A DNA stretch of 9,525 nucleotides from Oxalobacteraceae bacterium UBA4003 (GCA_002384815.1 DGBN01000062.1:1-9525), one strand, 5' to 3'; positions 1 to 7,482 are shown, numbered from the stretch's first letter. Notes: generated from the letters alone by a model not told the origin. Program-made: numbers and translations.

Positions 1-2105
1 CGCAGCAGTGCAGACACATCGAGAATCAGGGAGACGCCGCCATCGCCGAGTATGGTCGCGCCGGAGATACCCGCAACCTTGCGGAAATTCGACTCAAGGT
101 TTTTCACGACGACCTGCTGTTGCCCTACCAGGTTGTCGACCAGCAAGGCCGCTTTTTTGCCTTCGGATTCAAGGATGACAAGAATGCCCTGCGCAGGATC
201 GCTATAGCGCGGTTCAATGGCAAAGATCTGATAGAGCGGGATCAGTGGCAGGTACTCTTCCCGCACCTTGACCACTTTGCCCTGGCCTGCGATTTCCTTG
301 ACGTCGACAGCAGCGGGCTGCAACGACTCGATGACGTAGCCCAACGGCAGGATGTAAACCTCTTCGCCCACCTTGACCGACATGCCATCCAGGATCGCCA
401 GTGTCAGCGGCAGTGAAATGGCGATGGTGGTCCCGGTCCCGGTGACCGAACGGATTTCGACCGTGCCGCCCATCGCTGCAATATTGCGCTTGACCACATC
501 CATGCCGACGCCACGACCGGAAACGTCCGTCACCATTTCTGCGGTAGAGAATCCCGGTGCAAAAATCAGTTGCCAGACGTCCGCATCCTGCATCTCGTCC
601 GATACTTCCATGCCCTGCTGTCTGGCCTTGGCAAGGATTCTTTCGCGATTCAAACCGCCACCGTCGTCGCTGACTTCAATAATGATGTTGCCGCCCTGAT
701 GGCTGGCAGAAAGCGAAAGCTGCCCGGCCGGCGTCTTGCCGGCGGCGGCTCTTGCCTCCGGCATTTCTATGCCGTGATCAACGCTGTTGCGCACCAGATG
801 TGTCAGGGGATCGACGATACGTTCGATCAAACCCTTGTCCAGTTCTGTTGCAGCACCTTGCGTGACGAATTCGATTTTCTTGCCCAGCTTGCCGGCAAGA
901 TCGCGCACCATGCGCGGGAAACGGGAAAACACATAATCCATCGGCATCATGCGTATCGACATCACTGCTTCCTGCAGATCGCGCGTATTGCGCGTCAATT
1001 GCGACACGCTGTTCAACAGCCGCTCATGCAGCATCGGATCGAGTGAATCCGTGCGTTGCTCTATCATTGCCTGCGTGATCACCAATTCACCGACCAGATT
1101 GATCAGTTGATCCACTTTTTCGATACCGACACGTATTGACGACGATTCGGCGCTGTTCGTCATTTTGTCGACATCGCGTTTGGTCGCAGGTTTTTTATCA
1201 GTTGCAGCCGCGTGGTGATGGGCCTCGCCCTCATCATCCTCGATGTCCGTCGCCTTGTGTGCGACCGCAGGAGCAGGTTCAAGCGGTACGAAGGGAGCGA
1301 AAAAACCGTAGCCCTGCGCATTTTCCTTTTCCTTCAGGGCGGTTTCACCGGCGATCACCGAATGCAGCGGCTCGAAAAAGCCGTACCCCTGCTGCGCCTC
1401 GGCATGGCTGCGTTCATCAATGGATTGGCTGCCGGGTGCAAATTCTTCCGTGATTTTCAGATCATTCGGGTCGAGGATGAAAGAGCAGATGGCGATAATA
1501 TCGTCCGCTCCTTCATGCGTGCTCAATGTAAACACCGGCCGCTGATCAGGCAAGACATCCCGGCTGATCTCACCCAGCAAACCGAGCTCTGCTGCGAGCG
1601 CCTCCACGTCGCGCGGCGGCACTTGTGGCAACTCAATACGGAAACGACGATCAGTACGTGCAACAACTGCGCCGATATTGGCAATTGGTGCAACAGCCGC
1701 AGCAGCTGGAGCCGCATCGTCCTGCGACAGCGCTTCCAGCATCAGACGTACTTCGGTTACCGCATCCAGATCGACAGGCGTGTGCAGACGATGGCCATCG
1801 AGCTGCATTTTTAAAATATCCTTTGCCGACAGAAACGCATCCACATGTTCTGGTTTCAGCGCCATCTCGCCTTTGCGTATGCGATCCAGCAGGGTTTCCA
1901 GCACGTGCGTCACTTCGGTCAAATCGGTAATGCCAAACGTGGCCGCGCCACCCTTGATTGAGTGGGCAGCGCGAAAAATTGCGTTCAGATCCTCTTCATC
2001 CGGAGAGGAAACATCAACCGCCAGCAGCAATTTTTCCATCTCAGCCAGCAGTTCTTCGGTTTCATCGAAAAACACCTGGAAGAACTGACTCATATCGATG
2101 GTCAT
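1..2105 (-). CDS. cheA: Chemotaxis histidine kinase CheA (3' end cut by window edge)
   Basis: CheA is the cytoplasmic kinase that, with CheW and receptors, autophosphorylates on His and passes phosphate to CheY and CheB. 701 full codons are visible, with no stop. Domains in order: P1 HPt (about 1-105), phosphoacceptor His48 in AAHSIKGGAATFG; Ala-rich linker; P2-like CheY-binding domain (about 150-217); a long linker (218-320) with two QGYGFF motifs and a His/acidic stretch; P3 dimerisation from about 324 (VGIEKVDQLINLVGELV); P4 ATPase with N-box HLVRNSVDHG (His436, Asn440), G1 DDGGG at 480 and G2 GRGVGMDVV at 530; P5 CheW-like domain to the edge. The visible end, LDVSALL, is close to the normal C-terminus, so probably only some 15-40 residues are missing. 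The start at 2105 puts His at 48, as in E. coli, and follows GGAG about 9 nt upstream. It is the last gene visible in the flagellar block, 51 nt after cheY. Confidence 0.97.
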   Translation of the reverse strand, partial: MTIDMSQFFQVFFDETEELLAEMEKLLLAVDVSSPDEEDLNAIFRAAHSIKGGAATFGITDLTEVTHVLETLLDRIRKGEMALKPEHVDAFLSAKDILKMQLDGHRLHTPVDLDAVTEVRLMLEALSQDDAAPAAAAVAPIANIGAVVARTDRRFRIELPQVPPRDVEALAAELGLLGEISRDVLPDQRPVFTLSTHEGADDIIAICSFILDPNDLKITEEFAPGSQSIDERSHAEAQQGYGFFEPLHSVIAGETALKEKENAQGYGFFAPFVPLEPAPAVAHKATDIEDDEGEAHHHAAATDKKPATKRDVDKMTNSAESSSIRVGIEKVDQLINLVGELVITQAMIEQRTDSLDPMLHERLLNSVSQLTRNTRDLQEAVMSIRMMPMDYVFSRFPRMVRDLAGKLGKKIEFVTQGAATELDKGLIERIVDPLTHLVRNSVDHGIEMPEARAAAGKTPAGQLSLSASHQGGNIIIEVSDDGGGLNRERILAKARQQGMEVSDEMQDADVWQLIFAPGFSTAEMVTDVSGRGVGMDVVKRNIAAMGGTVEIRSVTGTGTTIAISLPLTLAILDGMSVKVGEEVYILPLGYVIESLQPAAVDVKEIAGQGKVVKVREEYLPLIPLYQIFAIEPRYSDPAQGILVILESEGKKAALLVDNLVGQQQVVVKNLESNFRKVAGISGATILGDGGVSLILDVSALL

Positions 2106-2156
2106 TATTCCACTCCGTTGTCTATGCTCTGGATGATGCTCTTGCTCATCGCGCGA

Positions 2157-2522
2157 TCAACCTATGACTTTTTTCACTACTTCGGTCAGACGTTGCGGAT
2201 CAAACGGCTTGACCAGCCAACCGTTTGCTCCTGCCGCCCGCCCCTTGGCTTTCATTTCATCGCTGGATTCCGTGGTCAGAACCAGAATGGGCACCTTTTG
2301 ATAGGTTGGCAATGCACGCAGTGCACGAATCAGCGAAAAGCCATCCATGCGCGGCATGTTTTGATCAGTCAGAACGAGATCGAAAACCTGCGTTTGCGCC
2401 TTTTCCAGACCATCCTGTCCATCCACTGCTTCGGTTACCTGATAACCGGCAGCGCGCAAACTGAATACCACCATCTGCCGCAATGAACCAGAATCGTCGA
2501 CTGCCAATATTGTTTTAGTCAT
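2157..2522 (-). CDS. cheY: Chemotaxis response regulator CheY
   Basis: This is a single receiver domain of 121 residues. It takes phosphate from CheA and, in the classical system, binds the flagellar switch. Visible active-site residues are the acidic pair Asp9-Asp10, phosphoacceptor Asp53 (LTDQNMPRMDG), switch Thr83 and Lys105 (VKPF). The aromatic switch position (Tyr106 in E. coli) is Trp102. An in-frame TTG at 2591 would give 144 residues, but the extra N-terminus is not CheY-like. The ATG at 2522 follows GGGAGTGGAA and begins MTKTILAVDD, as the family does. The gene lies 65 nt after the CheZ-like gene and 51 nt before cheA. Many betaproteobacteria carry a second cheY next to cheZ further down the locus, so this may be one of two CheYs, either motor-binding or a phosphate sink. 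The CheY family call is firm; the exact role is not. Confidence 0.95.
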   Translation of the reverse strand: MTKTILAVDDSGSLRQMVVFSLRAAGYQVTEAVDGQDGLEKAQTQVFDLVLTDQNMPRMDGFSLIRALRALPTYQKVPILVLTTESSDEMKAKGRAAGANGWLVKPFDPQRLTEVVKKVIG

Positions 2523-2587
2523 TTCCACTCCCTGCAAATACACATTTCCGGCTGTTAAATCTGCCAGGCCAAAGTTTTGCTGCTTAT

Positions 2588-3136
2588 TCAAAACAAATCA
2601 ATTTCGCCGCTTTCCATATGAGTCTGGCGTACAGCCTTCCATAATTCCTTTTCCAGCTCAACACTTTGCGCCTTCAACCTTGCATTGACCTCGCTCAGCG
2701 CCGCATGCATCTGTTCGCCATTTCCGTCAGCCGGAATTGCGTTGCCATTTGTTCCCAGCACTTCCAGCACGTCGCGCAATCCAACCACCCGACGTACAGT
2801 GCGATTGATCAATTGCGTCGTCATATCCTGAAACTGCAAACCGGTCACTGCGGCATTCACGTGCTGATCGATTTGCGCCGCTTGTTCGCGCAAATCCAGC
2901 ATCGCATCCGGTGTCACGGCAGTACCTGCCAGCAAGGCATCGACTATCTGCTGTTGTGCAGTAACAGTCGCATGAATCGCCATGAAACTGGCACTCAACT
3001 TTTCGATTGCCTCGCTGAGCAGAATATTGGTCTGCACAAGATCAGTTTCGATCTCGGTCAAATGCTGACCGCCATGCTCGGACAGACCTGATAGCAGATG
3101 CCTTACCTGTCCAGCCAACGAAATCTCTATTGTCAT
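2588..3136 (-). CDS. CheZ-like chemotaxis protein, putative CheY phosphatase
   Basis: A soluble, mostly helical protein of 182 residues with no membrane segment. The central segment 100-110 reads LQFQDMTTQLI. CheZ uses an FQDLTGQ motif in which Asp143 and Gln147 (E. coli numbering) catalyse CheY-P hydrolysis. Here Asp104 and Gln108 have the same spacing (D-x-T-x-Q), with the Phe-Gln before the Asp also kept. Helical stretches on both sides (about 10-70 and 140-172) would suit a CheZ-like helical hairpin. The C-terminus (SGEIDLF) is a short acidic-hydrophobic tail after a linker, as in CheZ, whose C-terminal peptide docks on CheY. It is shorter than E. coli CheZ (214) and otherwise diverged. 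It sits 42 nt after motB and 65 nt before cheY. The start at 3136 has only a weak Shine-Dalgarno. An alternative is a helical chemotaxis signalling protein sharing only the LQFxD motif. The coding call is strong; phosphatase function is inferred. Confidence 0.75.
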   Translation of the reverse strand: MTIEISLAGQVRHLLSGLSEHGGQHLTEIETDLVQTNILLSEAIEKLSASFMAIHATVTAQQQIVDALLAGTAVTPDAMLDLREQAAQIDQHVNAAVTGLQFQDMTTQLINRTVRRVVGLRDVLEVLGTNGNAIPADGNGEQMHAALSEVNARLKAQSVELEKELWKAVRQTHMESGEIDLF

Positions 3137-3178
3137 GAAAGTACCCGCTCTTTGTTTTCAGTTACGGCAAATTCTGCT

Positions 3179-4162
3179 TCATTTTTGCGCGCCGGCGGGC
3201 GTTGCTGCAACTGGTACGGGCGGAACTGCAACAGGTGGATTAATACCATTCTCCACCGTCTGTTTTGCTGTCGCCTCACTCACCACATCCAGCGTCCGGT
3301 TTTCCTTGGTAATGGAGTCTTCCGTTTTCTTGTTCATGACGATAATACTGATACGGCGATTGACCGGATTGAACGGATCCTTTGGATCGAACAGCACGGC
3401 GGAAGACAGACCGACAACACGCAGCATTTTCGATTCCTCCATACCGCCGGCGATCAACTCGCGACGCGACGCATTGGCCCGATCGGATGAAAGCTCCCAA
3501 TTGCTGTAACTTTTTTCGCCGCTCGAATACGGCGTGGCATCAGTATGACCGGACAGGCTGATGCGATTCGGAATATCGTTGAGCGTCTTGGCAATTTCAT
3601 GCAGAATGACTTTGGTATAAGGCTGCAAGTCGGCTTTCGACAAGGCGAACATCGGGCGGTTTTTTTCATCCACAATCTGAATGCGCAAACCTTCCGAAGT
3701 TATATCCAGCAATAGCTGATTTTTGTATTGCCGCAGGCTGGGTATCGAATCGATCGCCTCTTCGATGCGTTCCTTCAGGGATTTGAGACGGTTCATTTCC
3801 TGCCGCTCCAACTCTTCCTCGGCAGCTTTCAGATTGAAGCTTTTGGTGGGAGTAAGGTTTTCACCTTTTTGCTGCTGACCATCGATGCGGGTCATATCCT
3901 TGCCACCACCCTTGATGACGCTGGTGGCGTCGCCGCTGCCCGAACCGCCTGCCATCGCTACCTTCAGCGGGGTACTGAAATAGTCGGCAATCCCTTGCAG
4001 ATTGCCCTTGGTAGTCGAACCCAGCAACCACATCAGCAGGAAGAACGCCATCATTGCGGTGACAAAATCCGCGTAAGCGATTTTCCAGGCGCCGCCATGA
4101 TGGCCGCCTCCCGATTTTTTAATACGCTTTACGATAATGGGACGGAGTCCTTCGTCAGCCAT
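3179..4162 (-). CDS. motB: Flagellar stator protein MotB
   Basis: MotB anchors the proton-driven stator to peptidoglycan and forms the proton channel with MotA in the inner membrane. The 327-residue protein has a basic, His/Gly-rich cytoplasmic N-terminus, a single membrane helix (about 30-48) with the essential channel residue Asp32 (YADFVTAMMAF), a plug/linker region (about 50-150), and an OmpA-like peptidoglycan-binding domain with SGHTDATP at 204-211, an SSDRA segment around 225-229 and NRRISI at 268-273. The C-terminus (about 308-327) is a Pro/Val/Ala-rich tail that looks disordered. The ATG at 4162 follows GGAGA about 10 nt upstream and puts the Asp at 32, as in E. coli. It lies 57 nt after motA, consistent with co-transcription and 1:1 assembly. 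Confidence 0.97.
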   Translation of the reverse strand: MADEGLRPIIVKRIKKSGGGHHGGAWKIAYADFVTAMMAFFLLMWLLGSTTKGNLQGIADYFSTPLKVAMAGGSGSGDATSVIKGGGKDMTRIDGQQQKGENLTPTKSFNLKAAEEELERQEMNRLKSLKERIEEAIDSIPSLRQYKNQLLLDITSEGLRIQIVDEKNRPMFALSKADLQPYTKVILHEIAKTLNDIPNRISLSGHTDATPYSSGEKSYSNWELSSDRANASRRELIAGGMEESKMLRVVGLSSAVLFDPKDPFNPVNRRISIIVMNKKTEDSITKENRTLDVVSEATAKQTVENGINPPVAVPPVPVAATPAGAQK

Positions 4163-4219
4163 GTCAGTCTCCGTTAGGGTGTTTCTGTTGTATCTATATT
4201 GTCAGGACGGAGAATTGCA

Positions 4220-5080
4220 TTATTTCGACTTCGACTGCCTGATATGATCTTCCAGCTCGCTGAAAGAAGGGCGTTCAGTCGAAAATAATACCTTGCGGCC
4301 AAACTCGACTGCGAGCGCAGGCGCGTAGCCATTCAAGCTCGCCAGCAAAGTCACTTTTATGCATTGAAACACTTTGGATGACTCGTGCAGTTTTTGTTCC
4401 AGCGTGCTTGAAAGCGGCGAGACAAAACCGTAAGACAGCAGAATACCGAGGAAGGTACCGACCAGCGCATTGGCAATCAAAATACCAAGCTCTGCCGGCG
4501 GCAAGCCAACCGATGCCATCGTATGCACCACGCCCATGACTGCTGCGACGATACCAAATGCCGGCAAAGCATCCCCTATCCTGGCGATGCAATGCACAGG
4601 AATCTCACCTTCGGCATGATGCGTATCAATTTCATTGTCCATCAGGTTTTCAATCTGAAACGCATCCATATTGCCCGACACCATCAGGCGCAGATAATCA
4701 GTAATAAACTCGATAATATGGTGATCCGCCAGTACAGCAGGATATTTGGTAAAAATCGCACTTTCTTCAGGGCCATCGATGTCGCCTTCGATCGACATCA
4801 ACCCTTCCTTACGAACCTTGGTCAATATCTCGAACAAAAGCGTCATCAGTTCCATATACAGGCCTTTTGTATATTTGGAACCTTTGAGAACGCTAGGCAA
4901 GGCCTTCAGAGTCGCCTTGATTGCCTTGCTGTTATTACCGACAAAAAATGCACCAACTGCGGCGCCACCAATCATCAATAATTCGACAGGCTGAAGCAGC
5001 GAAGCCAAATGTCCGCCAGCAAGCGCAAATCCGCCAAAAACAGATGCAAGGACAGCAATATATCCGATGATAACTAACAA
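4220..5080 (-). CDS. motA: Flagellar stator protein MotA (TTG start)
   Basis: MotA is the four-helix inner-membrane stator subunit that converts proton flow into torque on FliG. The 286-residue sequence matches E. coli MotA almost without gaps. Arg90 and Glu98 in the cytoplasmic loop (TKVRKEGLMSIEGD) are the charged residues that contact FliG. Pro173 (LPAFGIVAAVMG) and Pro222 (VSPL) are the conserved prolines at the channel. Membrane segments lie at about 2-21, 33-49, 171-190 and 198-220. The start codon is TTG at 5080, preceded by GGAG at a good distance. No in-frame ATG would keep the conserved MLVIIGY N-terminus, and the residue numbering supports TTG. It is 57 nt upstream of motB. The 209-nt gap before it is the largest inside the flagellar block, so it may have its own promoter. 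Confidence 0.97.
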   Translation of the reverse strand: MLVIIGYIAVLASVFGGFALAGGHLASLLQPVELLMIGGAAVGAFFVGNNSKAIKATLKALPSVLKGSKYTKGLYMELMTLLFEILTKVRKEGLMSIEGDIDGPEESAIFTKYPAVLADHHIIEFITDYLRLMVSGNMDAFQIENLMDNEIDTHHAEGEIPVHCIARIGDALPAFGIVAAVMGVVHTMASVGLPPAELGILIANALVGTFLGILLSYGFVSPLSSTLEQKLHESSKVFQCIKVTLLASLNGYAPALAVEFGRKVLFSTERPSFSELEDHIRQSKSK

Positions 5081-5289
5081 ACTGCGCTCCGATTCTGGAT
5101 TTAGAATGCCATTATTGCCTTAACAATTGCCAATATGCAACCGTGATGACGCCGCGTTTGCCCGGATCGCACGACAAACGATGTAATGCACCACGCAACA
5201 CGCACGCTATATCAGCCGCTCAATATAACTTTCAACGGCTTGAATTACCGGAACTTGAGTTGCATCGCATGCGCAAAACACGAATAAAT
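5081..5289 (-). promoter_or_regulatory. motA upstream region with weak flagellar-type promoter candidate
   Basis: This 209-nt gap separates the methyltransferase gene from motA and contains no ORF. On the minus strand, GAAAGTTA (5226-5233) is followed after 9 nt by GCTGATAT (5209-5216). These are 6/8 matches each to the sigma28 boxes TAAAGTTT and GCCGATAA, but the spacing is 2 nt shorter than the usual 11, so the match is weak. An overlapping sigma70 reading (TTGAAA, 5230-5235) is also possible. A promoter here would fit motAB-che as a separate flagellar transcription unit. No terminator-like hairpin is seen in the gap. Confidence 0.25.
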
Positions 5290-6090
5290 CTACATCCGCC
5301 AGCAATAAATACGCGGCTGATTAACTAGCGACGAAACGACCATAGTCGGTACGGCATCAGGGATAGGGAATTCATAACTGAGCAGGAGTGTCCCCGCGCG
5401 CATTTCAGCACGCGCTTTTTCCCACAAGGCCGGCATCGCTACTGGCGACAGATAGGCAAACACCACATCGTAGGCGGCAAAATCAAGATGACCGTAATCG
5501 CCTCGCTTGAAACGCGCCCCGCTACGCGTCAAAAACGCGCGCAGCACGCTCACCAGCCATGGCAGCGGTGCGATTTCGATACCGGAAAACTCACTGTCCG
5601 GTCTGCGCTCCGCCAGATTCAAAGTCAAACCGCCCAGGCCGCTGCCGATATCGACAAAGCGGATTGCCCGCTCCTGCGGCAACAATTCCGCCACCGCTTG
5701 CCAGGTTGCTGTTCCGGATGGGTAAAAAGGAACCTGCGTACGAAAGGTTGTCCAGTATAGAAACAGCAGCACGAGGAAACCCAGCATGAACAGCGTGGGC
5801 GGCAATTGCAGCCACAACGCAAACAGGAGAACAAGGGGGAAAAACAGCTGTATCGCCAGCCACCAGGATGCGAGTTTGCGCCAATAGGAAAAACCGGCCG
5901 CAAGCAAGCCCTGAAAAAACGCAGCCAGCCAGAGATTGATCGACATGCCGAAGAACGCCGCCAGACTGCGGGCAATCAGCAATACAAGGAAAAAAGAAAG
6001 GATTTGAAAAAAAAGAGCCTGCACGGCAGGCAAGTGGAAGACAGATTCAGGCGACGCCAGCTTTGCGCCGGAGCGCCGCACACTCTTCAC
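5290..6090 (-). CDS. Membrane-anchored SAM-dependent methyltransferase, FAM173-like
   Basis: A two-part protein of 266 residues. The N-terminal half (about 22-115) is strongly hydrophobic, with three or four membrane segments. The C-terminal half is a class I SAM methyltransferase: motif I VDIGSGLGG at 146-154, the acidic end of strand 2 in GIEIAP at 170-175, and a DYGHLDFAAYD segment near 198-208. Several spots resemble eukaryotic FAM173/ATPSCKMT lysine methyltransferases, which also have a membrane anchor: PFYPSG before motif I (PFxP), a PWLV after the acidic loop, and a YEFPIP segment near the end (FPFP). The family resemblance is from memory and the substrate is unknown. The start is GTG at 6090 after GGAAAGAG; there is no ATG before residue 49. 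The gene lies 33 nt after flhC on the same strand, so it is probably co-transcribed with flhDC. Methylation of a membrane or flagellar protein is inference only. Confidence 0.8.
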   Translation of the reverse strand: MKSVRRSGAKLASPESVFHLPAVQALFFQILSFFLVLLIARSLAAFFGMSINLWLAAFFQGLLAAGFSYWRKLASWWLAIQLFFPLVLLFALWLQLPPTLFMLGFLVLLFLYWTTFRTQVPFYPSGTATWQAVAELLPQERAIRFVDIGSGLGGLTLNLAERRPDSEFSGIEIAPLPWLVSVLRAFLTRSGARFKRGDYGHLDFAAYDVVFAYLSPVAMPALWEKARAEMRAGTLLLSYEFPIPDAVPTMVVSSLVNQPRIYCWRM

Positions 6091-6123
6091 TCAGACACTC
6101 TTTCCAGAAAAGCTTCAATTCGA

Positions 6124-6672
6124 TCACGCAACCAGCAGATTTGCATCCATCTTGGCACGCTTGGTTTTACCCGCTCTGGACGGCATGTGGCACAAGCCGC
6201 AAGTGTAATTTGCATTCAGATCCAGGCGGTGCACGACAAAGTGACCATTGCATTCACTGCAACATGCCGTTTCCAGCATTTTACTATCGAAAAACCGCAC
6301 CAGGGTCCAGGCACGCGTCAAAGACAGTACCGGCTCGCCATCCTCACCCATATCGACCTGCTCCAGATACAGTTTGTAGGCCTTCATTACGGCCTGAATG
6401 CCGGTAATCTGCGCATGCTCAACCAGATATTTATGGATGCCGATGAATAATGAGGAGTGAATATTAGGCTGCCAGGTAATGAACCAGTCGGTCGAAAACG
6501 GCAACATGCCTTTTGGCGGTGAAACACCGCGCAATTCCTTGTACAGTTTCAGCAAGCGCTCGCGCGACAATGAAGTTTCCGATTCCAGCAACTGCAGGCG
6601 CGCGCCCAGATTGATGAGTTCGATGGCGAGTTGGATTTCCTGTGATTCTGTCACTACACTTTTCTTGGCCAT
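6124..6672 (-). CDS. flhC: Flagellar transcriptional activator FlhC
   Basis: FlhC is the DNA-binding partner of FlhD. The FlhD4C2 complex activates sigma70-dependent class II flagellar promoters. The 182-residue protein is close to the family's usual length (about 190). It shows the helical N-terminal half (ELINLGARLQLLESETSLSRERLLKLYKE is spread over about 18-46) and the C-terminal zinc site formed by paired cysteines, Cys138-x2-Cys141 and Cys158-x2-Cys161, with an extra Cys137. The C-terminal tail is Lys/Arg-rich (AGKTKRAK). The start at 6672 gives MAKKSVVTES. The spacer to flhD is 60 nt and the order flhD-flhC is the standard one, so the two are almost certainly one transcript. Confidence 0.97.
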   Translation of the reverse strand: MAKKSVVTESQEIQLAIELINLGARLQLLESETSLSRERLLKLYKELRGVSPPKGMLPFSTDWFITWQPNIHSSLFIGIHKYLVEHAQITGIQAVMKAYKLYLEQVDMGEDGEPVLSLTRAWTLVRFFDSKMLETACCSECNGHFVVHRLDLNANYTCGLCHMPSRAGKTKRAKMDANLLVA

Positions 6673-6732
6673 GTCCGCACTCTTTTCTGAAAACTACAAC
6701 AATATGATGATCAATACTGACTCAGGCTGGAA

Positions 6733-7050
6733 TCAAGCGATTTGCTCAACAGCCTGGCCCGCCATCAGAATCGCAGCATGCGAATGGGCGAGTGAACGAT
6801 CCTTGTTGTAATTGGTCAGCATGCCGAGAATGGCGCCGTCGTCGAAACGAAAGCGTGCCAGCATCATGTTGGCGCCGGCAAGTTTCAGAATTTGTGCATT
6901 GTTCATGCCTTCAATCAAATCAGCGATTTCATTGCTGATACCCAGGCGGAAGATTGCAGTCGCCTTGTCGGCGCGAATCATTTGTTGCGCAAGCATCAGG
7001 TAACCAAGATTTGCGTCGCGAATTTCTGCAATGATGTCGTTATTAGTCAT
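6733..7050 (-). CDS. flhD: Flagellar transcriptional activator FlhD
   Basis: FlhD is the dimeric partner of FlhC in the flagellar master regulator. The 105-residue product matches the family along its length: IIAEIRDANLGYLMLAQQ near the N-terminus (E. coli has a similar INLSYLLLAQ), DKATAIFRLGIS in the middle and a helical C-terminus. It is slightly shorter than E. coli FlhD (116-119), lacking the charged tail. The frame extends upstream to 7128, but the ATG at 7050 is chosen because it follows AAGGGAA at Shine-Dalgarno distance and gives the family N-terminus MTNNDIIAEIRD; the extra 26 residues look like translated leader. It is the first gene of the flagellar block and is preceded by a long, structured regulatory region. 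Confidence 0.96.
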   Translation of the reverse strand: MTNNDIIAEIRDANLGYLMLAQQMIRADKATAIFRLGISNEIADLIEGMNNAQILKLAGANMMLARFRFDDGAILGMLTNYNKDRSLAHSHAAILMAGQAVEQIA

Positions 7051-7176
7051 GTGAATTCCCTTACCTGTGAATGTCTTTGGCTGCTTATTTTTGTGAGCCA
7101 GTGAATGCATTCTGATTCGGGAACCCAATGCCTGGAATAGGCACTAATCGGTATTTTCATACAGAGAAGACGACAA

Positions 7177-7217
7177 CATGCCGGTAGGCGTTTGTCTTAC
7201 AAACGTCGACCAGCATG
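7177..7217. repeat. 41-nt imperfect palindrome in the flhD upstream region
   Basis: The core is a perfect 17-nt inverted repeat, CGTTTGT-ctt-ACAAACG (7189-7205). The outer arms CATGC (7177-7181) and GCATG (7213-7217) are exactly symmetric about the same centre (7197). In between, 4 of 7 positions pair plus one G-U, so 16 of 19 positions pair as Watson-Crick. No T-run follows on either strand, so it is not an ordinary terminator. It starts 127 nt upstream of the flhD ATG and could be an operator or an RNA hairpin in the flhDC leader. Confidence 0.7.
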
Positions 7218-7331
7218 CGATACGCCCCACAAGAAATGGAGCGGAGAGTGGCTTGCACATTAGATCCCGGCGTTTTTACCTTGCCTGGATAAATTTACAA
7301 AAACCGATGATCAGGAATTCTTTTTGATCTT

Positions 7332-7370
7332 TTTAAGCAGTAATTTTTACAAAAATTTTCATTTAAGCAG
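7332..7370. repeat. TTTAAGCAG direct repeats flanking an AT palindrome
   Basis: TTTAAGCAG occurs at 7332-7340 and again at 7362-7370, 30 bp apart start to start (about three helical turns). Between them lies the perfect inverted repeat AATTTTT-ac-AAAAATT (7342-7357). The surrounding DNA is AT-rich. The phasing would suit protein binding on one helix face, but no specific regulator is recognised and low-complexity AT sequence produces such repeats easily. Confidence 0.45.
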
Positions 7371-7406
7371 CAGGAAACAAAGCCTTTTCACTGCCTCTTG
7401 TATCTT

Positions 7407-7438
7407 TAACGGCACGCTTTTGCAGAACTTTAGGGTTC
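7407..7438. repeat. 32-nt direct repeat, copy 1
   Basis: This copy is identical to copy 2 (7483-7514) at 29 of 32 positions; differences are at repeat positions 9, 16 and 18. It ends with GAACTTTAGGGTTC, a GAAC-N6-GTTC dyad conserved exactly in both copies. A TGCCT lies 15 nt before this copy and 19 nt before the other, suggesting that an older tandem unit of 70-76 bp was duplicated. It may be an operator pair; function unknown. Confidence 0.75.
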
Positions 7439-7482
7439 AAACAAAATAAATTTAAAAACTTTATGCCTTTATCTGAGTTTGA

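Noticed and set aside
1212..1814. 200-aa plus-strand ORF opposite cheA
   Set aside because: It is antisense to a firmly identified cheA, its product resembles no known family, and its open frame is a by-product of cheA codon usage.
2523..2591. N-terminal extension of CheY from a TTG at 2591
   Set aside because: The extra residues are not CheY-like, and the internal ATG at 2522 has a good Shine-Dalgarno and the family N-terminus.
7051..7128. N-terminal extension of FlhD up to 7128
   Set aside because: The ATG at 7050 has a clear Shine-Dalgarno and the conserved FlhD start; the upstream codons look like untranslated leader.
7428..7436. TTTAGGG telomere-like motif
   Set aside because: It appears only once per 32-nt repeat and never in tandem; the resemblance is chance.
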